From contig NC_134028.1 in assembly GCF_964204645.1 (NCBI RefSeq), positions 7,295,001-7,359,000 of the forward strand: a stretch of 64,000 nt of DNA, read 5' to 3'. Below the pieces are notes generated by a model that ran no database searches, was not told the DNA's origin, and saw nothing but the letters and a program-made list of their open reading frames with translations. Numbering within the stretch: position 1 is the stretch's first letter; each line of letters opens with the position of its first letter. Made by a program: the position numbers and the translations under genes. Origin of the DNA: Tubulanus polymorphus. Its lineage: Eukaryota; Nemertea; Palaeonemertea; Tubulaniformes; Tubulanidae. This document shows positions 11,111 to 24,100 of the stretch, one piece after another.

Positions 11111-11255
11111 ATTGTCGATATGTTCTAATTCAAAATGAATTCATTGTTCCTTGATATCATATCATATTATGCATTGTCGATAATATGAAGCAATATCTAT
11201 GTGTTATTTTTCTTCAAGGTGTCAATAAACCAATAAGTTAGTTTTCCTGGTCAAC
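11111..11255. repeat. Dispersed repeat Q, copy 1 (right part)
   Basis: Continues the repeat interrupted by the foldback element: ATTGTCGATATG, then TATCATATTAT, TTGTCGATAATAT, TGTTATTTTTCTTCAAGG and AATAAACCAATAAG-like blocks, also present at 26330-26425 and 16010-16100. Confidence 0.7.
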
Positions 11256-12734
11256 CTAAGCTCGTACATGCCCTTAGAAGGCCTAGACACGTCCGAATAA
11301 AACGTGGTTAACGCAAACTGATGAATAATCATATCTCGACGATACTATATGCGCAGAGTTTTAGACATTAAGTGCTGTTCGTCGTACCAGGTCGGGATAC
11401 CCGTTATATTACGAGTCGATTTCTTATATCCTGACTTTTGACAGGCGGTAACAAAGATAAATAGTCGCTAGGAGTTTCAGTCACGGTTCCGCAATTATGA
11501 TCGTTCAATTTTCGGAGTGAGCCAAAGCAAAATTGATTCTCGCGGGATTTCGCAGTTATCGACGTTTATTTCGCGCGCTTTGATTTTTGTGTATCTGTAG
11601 CGAATGAATTATGTATTGACTAGGAATCTCTCGGCGGAGGCGCGCTCGCGAACGGGGAACGCGATATAGACGTTGACTCGTTAACGACGTGAATATAAAT
11701 CGACTTGTCTGGATTGAACGCGATTTGAAACAAACGTTGATGAAAATTCGATCGAGGAGGACTAAGCAGTTGTGCGTGTTTGCTCTGACCCTTGACTCAA
11801 AACTAATACTAATGATAATTATGATAATAATAGTAACAATAATAATAATAATAGATGTACTTGATTGTCGAAGAATTTTTTTTTTCATTTATGATAAAGG
11901 TGATAATTCATAAGCATTTGAATATTAGAAATAATAAACAATATTCACAAGAGGGAAATTGAAACTATAAATTGACTGAGACTCACGCTATTTCTACCTT
12001 CAGAAGAAACAAGTGGCGATCATTCAAATTGCCAGGATTTTTTCGGAAAACGAACAGTTTTATGAATATTTGGGTTTGTTTTCAAAACATTTTGTGGGTT
12101 GCCGTTGCGTCTCGTTCGTTCGTCTCTATTTCGCTAGAACCAACAATCTAACCAACAATTCAAAGTTGGAACCAGCCCTTGGAATTTTTTAACTTTTCAA
12201 ATCAGTCTAATTAGTCATAAGGAATTTGCTTATGAAAAGACGAACGGATGAAATATTTCAAAAACTCGCTCGTTTTTACATTTTTGCCATTCGTTAAGTT
12301 CGGTCGCTTAAAAGTGTATCAACGAATGTCGCGATGTTAGAATACCTATCCCTTCAATCTGTGTAATTTTCATGATCGTTGTGAAATAAAAGTAGGCCAG
12401 CATGAAATGTAATTGAGAAGGTGCGACTGCCTCCAGGCAGGATTCAACATGTACTACTCGGATATACAAATCAAACTGTCACATAAACTGCTTTGATGGC
12501 ACACGTAATTGAACCGCTCTAATTTCAACGGATACAGCTGATAACCAAGAGGCAACTCTCCAAATAGGAAAATTTCCAGCGCGTACATATTGTAGCCCTT
12601 CTTGGGGTTAAATGAATTGTGTAATAATGGGATTGTGGACGAACTTGACTACTTTTCCACTGTATTCATATTTATATGATAGAAGGGAATCATATCTGGA
12701 CAGGAGATTTTATACGAAACCCAACTAAATACGA
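11256..12734. other. Intergenic, nothing recognised
   Basis: Contains a short ATA-rich microsatellite near 11812-11850 and a GC-richer patch around 11630-11670. No exon, RNA gene or repeat end could be supported. Confidence 0.4.
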
Positions 12735-13085
12735 ATTTTCAATGCAACTTTTGACGCCGTAGAAACCGTCGTAATAATGTTTGTATACATTGATACCTAG
12801 CATGCGTTATTCGAGTTCTGAGTGAGTCAGTGCGGACTACGTCATCAATACTGGTGTTTCAAAATAACATCTAAAGATGTGGTGAATTTCATTTTTGATA
12901 GATTGTAATATCTATTTTTGAGAGGATGTGCACTACCATATCAATATATCGCGGCTAGACCGGTTGCCGGTCAATTCAATTCAATTATCGATATACTCAA
13001 ACTGCATCGATTCTTAGTATTATACAATTCATGTTATACGATTTATTGTCGACAATATTAAAAAATTAGAGTTTTCTTGTTATGT
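12735..13085. repeat. Dispersed repeat Q, copy 2
   Basis: Carries TTTTGACGCCGTAGAAACCG, ACTACGTCATCAATACTGG, GGTTGCCGGTCAATTCAATT and ATCGATATACTC in the same order as the other copies. The uninterrupted CAATTCAATTATCGATAT shows the pre-insertion state of the foldback site. Confidence 0.7.
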
Positions 13086-13926
13086 AATGTAGCACTTGAA
13101 TTGTCGTTTAAAGTATATTCGCTTACTGTAGCAGGTGCGTCCTTGCAGTTGAAGGTTGAATCACTCACTGACAGCTCTTCTGACTCTATGCGCAGTTTGA
13201 TTGACATTTCTCGAGAATCAGGCTAATTAGATTCTTAACATTCTCCCATCGTCGCGGCAAAGTCATCGGCTGTTCATCATTCTCTTATCTGTCTTCTCGC
13301 AAAACAACCACAAAGCAATAAATTCCAACTCGATCAAATCTGATTTTGAAATCATTCATTGAAAACAAACTTCCCCTTATCTATTGATGACTATGAGGTA
13401 AGAATCGTCAATTATTGCTTAGCAATCTTGACACTCCTAATTGATCGATCTTTTTTAAACGACGAAACTATAGATGAAATCACGAAGCACAAAATCTTTG
13501 ATTAATAACTTTTATTATTCATCTAAATTCAATGTTCTTATTGAAAAAAAATAATATCGATTGGTGAGTTCAACCGGCTTCCGCCCGGACTTAAACCTAT
13601 AACCACGCTCAAATATCTGTATTTGCATTTATCCCGAATGTATTCGCACGTAATTCGAGTTGGATTGCTTAATGTTCCGTACAGATCGATCTCGTACGTA
13701 ATCGCTTGTGAAAAGATTAAAGGATCAGCGTTGATCCTAATTTATTGCCACAACTTAATCCAGTCGCGGCAACTTCTACATTTCAGTGTTTATCCTGTAG
13801 ATACGTGTTTTTTTGTTCCGATTTACCTCGAGAATCAGAGACATCGAACTCACAATTGTGTGGTATACCTTGTATTTCCACACGTTGTCCTTTTTCTCTG
13901 AAATAACTCTAAAGTATAATCATCAG

Positions 13927-14018
13927 GATCCAGTTCCACAGTTGTGAGTTTTAGTTAACTCTGAGTTCAACGAGTTAACTCAGAGTCAAATCTTAACTCA
14001 GAACTCTGGAACTGGGTC
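13927..14018. repeat. Short hairpin MITE H (CCAGTTCCACAG), copy 1
   Basis: The ends are GGATCCAGTTCCACAG and CTCTGGAACTGGGTC. The middle is a palindrome of GAGTTAACTC motifs. Related copies at 49130, 53379 and 57588, with a fragment at 36205. Confidence 0.7.
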
Positions 14019-14156
14019 AAGATGATTTTTCATTTAGGAACAATATTTTTAGAATTTTAAAGCTCGGTTTGATCATATCTATCGGATACACGATCATTTT
14101 CAGCTAAGATTTTTAATGTTTTCTTTGTCATTTCAGTTCTTATATAACCATCCGTA

Positions 14157-14362
14157 AAACACTATATCCGTGTTTTGTGACGATAATGTAAAGAGAATCC
14201 CACGATAATGACGAAAAAAATTAAGTCCGGAAATGTTTCCTTGAGCTGGTAGTTTATTCGACGTTTCGGATATAGACTAATAGTCATCTTCAGTCGAAAC
14301 AAGCTCATGAAGGAAACATTATCGGACTTAATTTTTTCGTTATTATTGTGGGATTCGCTTTA
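14157..14362. repeat. Hairpin repeat P (GAAACGTCGAATAAAC motif), copy 1
   Basis: A near-palindrome. AAGTCCGGAAATGTTTCC and its inverted partner flank an asymmetric centre that reads, on the minus strand, CTGAAGATGACTATTAG and CCGAAACGTCGAATAAAC. Related copies at 29958-30157 and 43531-43640. Similar GAAACGTCG motifs occur in Penelope-like element termini of other animals; I recall this but cannot check it. Confidence 0.65.
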
Positions 14363-14739
14363 CATTTAGATTCTCTTTATATTTTTCGATGTTGTAAGCG
14401 CGGATCATTATAATAGCAAAAGATTTAATCGCTTCAACTAATTTGTTTCAAGCGCCCGTAAATATCACCAGGAAACTGTGCCGCACCACGATGTCGGCTG
14501 TTAATGTTTTACGGCGCACATTGATTATGTTTCGGAGAGTGTCAATCGCTTTAGCTTTGATTATTCGCACGCATCAGCTCACATCGTCTTGTGACTCGCT
14601 GCGAAAGCGAGTAATTCCGACGACAACTGCGAGCTGCCGAGAGAAGAAAGCGAAACGTTCGCGAAAAACTAGCAGGCATCCTCGACTCCGCCTGCCGCTC
14701 GCTCGCTCCTTACTCTCGCTAGCTGAGATCTCGTTCTGT

Positions 14740-15101
14740 CGCTAACGATATATACATATATATCTAACGCGCGAACGTTGACACGGAATAGCTATAAAGA
14801 AAAACAGGGTTTTTATATTTTTGACGAGCGCTTTATTGCCGTTACCGGTGTATAATGGGCTAAGGGGTCTCTTTTTGCGAAGAAGCGCGACATCATTTCA
14901 TAAACGGCGGCATACGCGCACGTACATTTGTTCAGAGAGGCTGTGATTATCATGCACGTGGATGGCTTACAAACAGATTTAGCTGAGATTTGATGTGTAG
15001 AGTTTTCGTCCGTTTACTGCTTGATGATCGGCGTCTACAGTTGAAAGTTTTATATCGAACACCGCGCGCAATTAACTCCAAAACGAACTCGTAATATTAC
15101 A
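14740..15101 (+). promoter_or_regulatory. Presumed promoter/5' UTR of the Ly6 gene
   Basis: AT-rich boxes (CGATATATACATATATATC near 14748 and GCTATAAAGAAA near 14790) lie 300-350 bp before the start codon, downstream of a GC-richer patch (14580-14740). No transcription start can be placed from sequence alone. Confidence 0.3.
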
Positions 15102-18100
15102 ATGTGGCTGACGTTGGCGATCTTTTTTGCGGGTGAGTTTTTGCTGTTTTATCAATATTGATTATTCGAAATGTTTAATATCTATTCATCCATTTTATCT
15201 AACTATCATGAATACGCATAATGAACTAACAAATTAGATTTTAACTACCGGGGTACATGTTTGTGGTTGTAATCAATATATATATATATATATATAGACT
15301 TCGCTCAAGTCAGATGTCTTGGGACCGTAAATATATGTCGACTTGACCGATATCCTCTGAGTTCGATGTTAAGTTTTTCTAAAATAGTGTCATAAGAATG
15401 TTTCCACAAAAATCCGAGTTGATCAAATCCGACTCGGGCGGAGTCCACTGTACATCGTTTTTCAGAAAGCAGTTACGAAATAACGAATCGTAGTTAAAAA
15501 TACATATCAATAAGATTCATTAATGACTATCTATATTTCATTCGAATTTCCGGGGCTTCGTCGAATACGATTTATTATCGAATTAGCGGATTTAATGGGC
15601 AGACTGTTCATGATCAACGCACGATGATTCCTGGATAAAACGTTGTATCTATTTCAATTCAACCGTATTATGAAGAAAAATAAGATTTGTCAATTCAATA
15701 TCGAATCCCTGAGCGTTGCTTACAGCTGGTAAGATTTTTTTATGCCGTAAATCCATTGAAATAATGAACCAATTGTGTACTTCGTCATCAATATTGGCAT
15801 TCTGAAAATAACAATTCCCATCAGTAAATTTCGGCGTTCATTTTGTAATGAAGTATATTTCATGACTATTATTTTCTATTTAATGAATTTTCGTGCCTTT
15901 TTGATGGCGCTTTTTAAATTTTTAGTGGATGTGCCTACGTCATCAATATTGGGGTAGCCTGGTTAGACTGGTTGCTGGTCAATTCAATTCAATTGTCGAT
16001 ATATTCACATTCAAAATGATTGTATTCTGATCCTTAACAATATATCATATTATCCATGGTCGATGATAATAGGCAATATATTTCAACTGAAATAATCAAA
16101 ATAAATCGCCGTGTAACTGGATCTTAGTATCAAAAACTTATTCTCTATAAACACAATACTAATAGGGACCTTCATTTCCGTAGCTAGAAATCCAAAGAGG
16201 AGAACATGAAATTTGATTATGTCTAGAACTGAACCCTTCGGTCGTTATATCTGCATCTAGATGTGCATGTATGTATCTACCGCTGAGATCCTGGCGAGAG
16301 AACTTTGTCGGTTATTAGGTAGAAAAAAAATCGCAATAGCCCATGGCTGGCGTGTGCTGGCATGTATTTCACCCACCCGATAATACTCGGCTTATGGAAG
16401 ACACTACAATTCACTTAACGAGAACGCGCCGAGAGGGGGGACGAGGGAGAAGAGCTTCTTTCAAGGTGTGACACCCGTTGTTTTGATAAAAATGACATGG
16501 CGCGTGGTTATGACAGGCATTAGACACTAAGCCGCGTGTGCGTGGTTCCTGTGTATGAGTTTTCGTTTAGATCGGCGGAAATAATCGCCTCGTTCGATAT
16601 ATAGATATAGCGATTACAAGAAATTTGCTGTGTGACTGGACGCGACTCGAATTAAGTAAAACTAACACTTTTCAACACCGCACGTATTCGCGTAGTCTTA
16701 GAGACAGAAAGAGAGAAAATTGAAACTCGTCATATTTTAGTCGATGACTTAAATTTCTTTCAGACTATTCTAATGCATTTTTCAAATAAATTAATCATAT
16801 GTTCTGATCAACGAAGAGCTTACTGCGGGTGTTTTATTGCCTTGATTATATAATAATATTCTGCTAAAGATACGATTACGCAACATTCTGAATACTAAAC
16901 TGTTTAAAGCCGCTTAGTTTTTGTTTGTCTCAAATTTCACATACGTGACAATTTTACGAATAAACGTGCGCAAACAATATTATCCGATTTGCAGTTCGAT
17001 ATTTCCACTCCCTCTAGTCAGTAGATATTCATCTCAAAGCAATATCTAAATTATACGGAAAACTTTGCCAAAATTTCAAGAAGTTTCAATTGAAAAAAAA
17101 TTTGTAAATTTGACCGATCATCCGACTATATCTGTAATTCGATTTTCGATTTCAAAATCGAACCCCCTGTTTCGCAACCAGCAGGTGTGGAGGGTGTGTC
17201 TGTAAGTGACACCAAATCAAATCAAATTGAATCAAACGAATCGGATAAATTCCGTATTATTATTCATCCTTCCAAATTCTTATATTCTTCGTGAGTTACG
17301 TGAACTCGGATTTCAAGATAAAGCATTCGGGACACTGCTATCCCAACACGTACGTAAGATCGTCAGAAAATGGTGACAGACGTTCACCGACGAGGCAGAG
17401 GCTTCCCGCAGGAAATTGGACAGACGTCCTTGTCAGTCGATACCCCGCTCAGATTTTACATCGGCCTTTTGACACGACTAATGGCGAATTAGCCGTTTTT
17501 CTGATACACTCCCTTCTGTGATCATTTATTATAGAACAGCTTGTTCCGCGAGCTTCTCTGACCGTCGCAATGGAAAGCAAGTCCCTTTGATCATTATACA
17601 CAGTTCCACTCTTGTACTGTTCAGTTCTCTTCAACGAATCATTATAAAATCCATTGCTGTTGGTAGTAAGTTTCTACTACAAAAATGAGGACTTTAAGAC
17701 TGATATGAATCTCAGTACTCTTTAAAGTTAACAAATGAAAACCCCACTGTTGATATCAAAGCGTTTATTGTCTGGCAGTTTCGAAGTTAACCGTAATGCA
17801 TTACTATATCATTTTTGGTTTCTCTGACGATGAAGTTTAGATAGACTCCAAAACTGTCGGACTATAGACGCTTTAATATAAACTGTGGGTTTTAACTTGT
17901 TAACGAGAATGCATCCTCGCTTATCAGGGTTTGATTGCCGCCCGCCGAAGCTCACGCAAACATAAACCCCGGCAAGCGAGGATGACGACAGCAATTACTA
18001 TGCTCTTCTACGAATAACGGCGCAATACGACTGTTGAAATTCGTCTCGTCTGCAAAAATTCACCATATTCGGTAATTGTAGAAGATGTTTTGCGCGAACT

Positions 18101-21100
18101 GAAGTGACCCCGTAATACCGTACCGGTAATAGCCAATGGTAATATTTTCACGTCGCCACGTCTGATTTAATCACGGTTAACGTGACGTATCTTCCGTTAA
18201 TGCACTAACAAGCTGCCGTAAAATAACACCGTCGCTTCTTAACTAGAGCCGTTCGTCTTGAAAATGTCAACACCGGTCTAACGACGGTGATAGCGGCTTC
18301 TTGTACGCATCATATGCCAAAAAACATTACGTACGCAGCAATAGCGGACGCGTGGAATCCCGTATATACAGCGGATATAGTTTTTTTTCGGAGTGGCCCT
18401 TAATGATAACGCAGCCGCAATCTGCCAAACACGCGAGTCTGGGGGTCCTCCCAAAGAATATTTTGAGAAATCGAATGCATCTAGGTGAATTCTGAGCATT
18501 TTCCTGGAATAAAATATGCTCACCATTTCCCTATTTCCTACAAAAAAAAATCTTGGGGAGAAAATTTCCTGAACCGGCAAAGTAGTTATCGATATTCATG
18601 TATTTCTTTTAGGTTTATATGGATGGTACGATTACATTGAATCATTTTTATATGATTATGGCATTAACATAATAGCACGATTTCCCTCCAGTTTGCCTTT
18701 CGAAACGATTCACAAATCTTGATTAAGAAATATGAACAACGCAAATTTTGAAACTACATGTCTCATTTTTTCCACTGTGTTCACAGAAATAAGAAAAAAT
18801 GTCTTCTTCGAAAAAGATCAAGTTAGCTATCAAATTGAATATCAAAACACTCAGCCAGAAAGGCTTGTACCAATTATCATTCATACTTGTAAGCTGAATT
18901 AGATTATGACCTTTTCTTCGTTCCCTCGTTATGCGCCGTCGTCGCCTGATCCAAAAACAAACTACGTGCGTATATCCGATAATTTTCAATCCCCCATAGC
19001 GTGTAACCATCATTGTATCGACAGGTTTTTTTTTCTATCGGGGGGTTTCGTCTTCGTTGCGCTTGTCGTGACGCGAAACAATGTCAATATTGCCCATAAA
19101 TAAATAATACACTTCTATCGTGATGGACGAGGAGCTACACGGAATATTTCGGCACTTACTGAGAGTCGAGATATTAGTTGTCATCTCTCGGTTTTTTTCC
19201 ACTCGGCGTGCCATCTCACCCGTAGGGATTCTACCCGATGTATCTTGGTAATTGTATCGGTATGCATGGAATATCTATCTTGCTTAGTTTACTTGCCTCT
19301 CTCCGGTAACTGAACTCGGTCAATATATGTTACCAATTCTATCTGCCTTCATAAGCGCGCAAGATTCGTCAAAGCCACTAGATGCGAGAGCTCCGACCGT
19401 CAAGGTTCCAACCTTCCTCCCCCAAAAGGGATTCGAAGCTGATAGCATCCAGGGCGAACTTCGATTATCAATGTTAGTCGAACTAAACGAAACCGAATGT
19501 CAGTTAGTCGGAACTATGATCCGGAAATGGTCGACCACGCGATTGAGCACGGTCACTGTAGTTCGGGGGCCCAGTTCCAAGATGGCCGACACTGTGGAAT
19601 ACGTGACCGAACTAACTAGTCGACTAACTGCGAAAACCGAAGTCCGCCCTGATTACGAAACCCTGCCACACTAGACCGAGCGCAGTTTAGACGATGTAAC
19701 TACTAGCCAATAAGATATCCCATTTTATTTTAGCCCGGGTTTTCCCATTTATAGTACGTTCGTGAAATTTGCCTCAGCAATTATACGACGAACAATCTGA
19801 TTGGAGCCGCAAGTTTTCGCGCGGTGAACCTGCGCATGTACCTGCGCACCGGGTCTAGTGTGGCAGGGTTTCGTGCAGCCAATGTGGCAGGGTTTCTTAC
19901 TGTGCCTGAGTGGTAGCGATGCTATCAGGTCCGAATCCCTGCCGAGAGAGGTTAGTTTCAACGGATATTTGCGTCAACAAAATCGAAACTCCAAAGTCCT
20001 TACCCAAAGAATTGACACAGTAGTTATACGATATCTCTTTAAAAAGTTACCAAAGTTTGCAATTATGACGCGCGAAGATTATGACGCTCGAAGATTCCCA
20101 AGAGTATTTGGCCGGGAAGTCATTTAGGAAATAAGCCCTGAAATCCTGCTGGTTGGCCGTTCTTAAAGCAAATAGAATACGATACTGTGGCTTTTAAACG
20201 AGACGGCAGTGTAAACATTTTAGTCAATGTCGCCTCCCTGTAACGTTTAATGATAATAAATTACTGTTTTCCTGGTCGGTTTCTACCAATCTGAGGTTTT
20301 GTACGACCTGCAGCCATTACGGCGTGTCCGGATACAAAATTGGAAACGGGAATGAATGCGCCGACATCACGTGATTAACCGCCACAACTCTGCAGGCACC
20401 ATGCAGGGACTGGTTTTACAGTTTTGTATTTACCTAAAATCAGCGTTTACCTCAATTGAAAACGAATTAAGTCGACCCTTTATAAGATAATACCAGTCTA
20501 CCCGCCGATAAAACAACTATATCTGTACTTCGATTTCCGATTTCAAAATCAAATCCCCTGTTTCGCTCGCGGCAGGCGTGGTGGGTTTGTAAGGGACACC
20601 AAATCATTAAAGTCAAACGAAATTTACCAATCAAGATAACGGGGTCAATCCCTATTTTAAGAAAAAAATATGACATAATACCACCAGTCGATACATCTGG
20701 GCCCAGGAGAATAGCTTAACTGTTCGCAGGTCCTTCCTCTTTCGAACTACTTGCTATTCGTAGAGTGGTGTATTCGAACGTTTATATAAAAATTTAGAAG
20801 AAATTCGTTCTCATTCAGAGTCCTGGTAAAAAAAAATCGTTCACAGTTTGATTTATTTCAAGACCAGATTTAGCGATGTGGTCGTGTCTGAAAGTAGTCT
20901 ATGAATAAAAGCCATGAGGTGATGAGTTTCGTTTGACTATCGCTCCGGTGCGATCTACAACAAAGGGGAGATTTCACAAAAATGACATCTTCTGTTGGGG
21001 AAAAAGTACAAACTAGATTTTCTAACCGCGGTCTTGACTCCGAAGCTGCGAGTTCACTTCAGTTATCATTAGGCTCAAGAACTTTTACTCGGTATATCTC

Positions 21101-24100
21101 CTCGGGCGGGCACAGGAAAACCCTGTTAGCCTAGCCGTACGAAACTGTGGTTAATGTGCTGGTTAGTCTAACAACAGTTAGCACTACCAGAGTTTTCCTG
21201 CGCACACCCCTGGTGCTTTAATGGTTAATCACTACGAACGGTCTTGTTAGGATCGCCTGTGTTCTAAACTCGATTCTTATTCATACCTTTATCCAAAATA
21301 AGCTATTTGTTGTATTTCTGGTGCGGACAAATTGGTTTGTTTCAAGGACGAGACCTATACTCCTGGCTACGCCTTTAGAAAAAAATACTAAGAATTATTC
21401 TCAATCGGTATAGTAATGTCATGAACATATCTGACCACCAATTTGGTTTAAACAGGACCACTTTACCGAGCTCTTCACCGAAGTATTAGATACAACATGT
21501 TGGAAGGTAGTGTACGGCCTCAGTTCGCTTCTCTGATGCAACAAAAGCATTTGATCAAGTTAATCATACCACCCTATTTTCTAAAATGATCCGTAAAGAT
21601 TAATATCCTCTTTGCATTGTACAACTTTTGACTTTTGGTACAATACTCATGATCTTAGGATAGAGTGGAACACATACTTACCGTCGATTTCTTTTAATAC
21701 AAGCAATGGAGTTCGGCAGGGTGGCTGTGGTAGTTTCTGTCTTATTCATTCAATGTCTATTTAATGACTTATTTTGAACGAACGAACGAACGAACCATCC
21801 ATAATGTAGTTCACTTAAGTTCGCAAAAGTAGCATCGCTGAATAGATCCCCAGGCGTCATTTGGAGAGTTCATGCACTTCAAGACGCGAGTAAAAAGGTG
21901 TTTCTTAGAAGCTGAAATATTCTAAATTATCTCGAGGAAAAAAGAAAGCTAGCAATAAACCGACAAATGAACTTCGACGTATTATCAGAGTAACCAATGG
22001 CAACATTGGGATCTTGTGATTATCAACATCTCGCAGGAGATGCACCTGCAATTAGCATCTTAAATAAGTTGTAATTGGCGAAGAGTCAAATACAAAAGAA
22101 AGCTATTCTGGAGAGACCTTTTGGGACGTTGATCTTAGTAGAATTAAATACACAGCACTCACAGATGAGAGCCTTCACTGAGTCGTAGACAATTACATTC
22201 TTTCCTTGATGACAGATCTCATAAGAAATTGTGAAACCTTAGTGCAGCATTATGGAAAACAGCCATGCTGTTCATTGAAATGGAGGTCATCTGACTTGAC
22301 AGTCTTTACGAGTTCAATTGCTCTGGAGATTTACTCACTCGACTGTAAAACCCCTACTAAGTGTCTTTTAATGCCAACGATATGAATTTTCATGGTACTT
22401 TGCTGTCAACTTGCATGTACGTACGTCTGAATCAACAAATTGATGATAATATACCAGTGCAAAGCAAATACAGCAAGCAAAGCGTTGTAATTTTCTAACC
22501 GTATTAGTAACAGCCCGAAGATATTTCATCAGCACAATGAAGTCATAGAAGCGTTGTGTGTTTACCCGCAGAACGTTGTTCGAATTATTCACACAGCCAC
22601 CTTCCAGCCAACCTCCGTAGTCGATTCTATACGTATTCACTCACGGAGATAGCTTTCAAGTGCCGGCTGAAAAACCTGACAAAATTCTCAATTCAGTTTC
22701 ACCACGCATCGGAATGGTTGATTCCGAGATAACAATTACTTGGTAGGTTTGTTGTTCGGAAATTTCAAAGATTCTCAATGGACACATTGCCAAAATCTGG
22801 TTCAAAACTGTCTGTGGACCAGGTTAACAGCTGTGCGTTATTTTTTACACGCATCTTTGTCAGTTTGATATATGAGAGGTTTATGTGCTTGCGGACCCAA
22901 TGTCCTATATTTCTGCTGTGGGTAAAAAGGACGGCAGTAAACATATGCAACTGGATGCTTATCGGTCGACTGCTTGGTCACCGACTTCAAAATCAGATAA
23001 ACCGTTACTCGGCCGCGACCGACATGTTGAAAAATCATTCAGGGTAATTGTGGATATCTGATAAACTACAAATCGGATTAACGTAGCCTTTGATCAGCAG
23101 CTGGTGGTCCCGCGCGGGCTGTTTCACCTCACCCGACGTCAAACTCACAACCATAATGATTATTTTCAACAGCGAGGGATTAATGTTACATCGAGATGAA
23201 TCGAGGATTCACTGCAACTCCGGCGGAAATCCCCGCTGCTGCTTAATCCGGTTGTCAGTGGGCTAATCTACCCGCAAGTGACCGAAATGATTCACCATTA
23301 ATCACACTAATCTCCCTCATTACGCAAATTGATCTTCGAATATCCAGATTTTCAAATATCCAGAAATTCAGTTTCACGACCCTGGAGTGATTAGAAATTA
23401 ACTGCTGGTTAAAGGGTGAGGACGTTTTTGTAATTCTGGGTTTTTCAACAGATGTTGTTAGGGGTGGAACTATGGCCTGATTCTGGGAGGTGTTTGCACC
23501 CCAAAATAGGGCATATCATATAATCAAAAGGTCATCCTGAAAGAAAGCTCATTAACTCATTTTTGCAAATACGGAGAACAAGCTTATGAATTTTGAATCT
23601 TAGTTATCACTTGGATATTTTTGATTTTCCTCTAAAATGCCAGGGCAAATTGACATTTTAGGAGGGGGTGTGCACCCTCTACGCCGTACCCTTGGATCCA
23701 CCCCTGGTTGTCTGGTACATTGAAACGACGCCGTCTTAACTCTGGTGATCATCTTTAATTGTACCCCGTTTTACACGAAATGCCGAAAATGAAGTTTATA
23801 CTCCTTTTCGTCAAATTAAACTTCGAAAGTCGCCATAGATATTGACGTTACGCTGCACGGGTGATGGCGATGATGTTCTTTCGCTTGTAATGTCGTCGAG
23901 TGTATGGAGCAGTTCTATTATCTACTGATCTCGGAGTCGAAGCTAATTACAGAACATCAGTGACCAAGACTACCAGCTTCTTCTTCATGTACAGTCAATA
24001 TAAGACTGAATCAGAGGCTGTTGACCAATTCACATCGACTACATTGACACTAAATTGGCACCGGTACATTACATTCTATTCATTTGTCTTTCGATCGAGA

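Noticed and set aside
14443-14745. Plus-strand 100-codon frame upstream of the Ly6 gene
   Set aside because: Arg/Ser-rich translation of a GC-richer patch with no homology pattern. More likely promoter or UTR.
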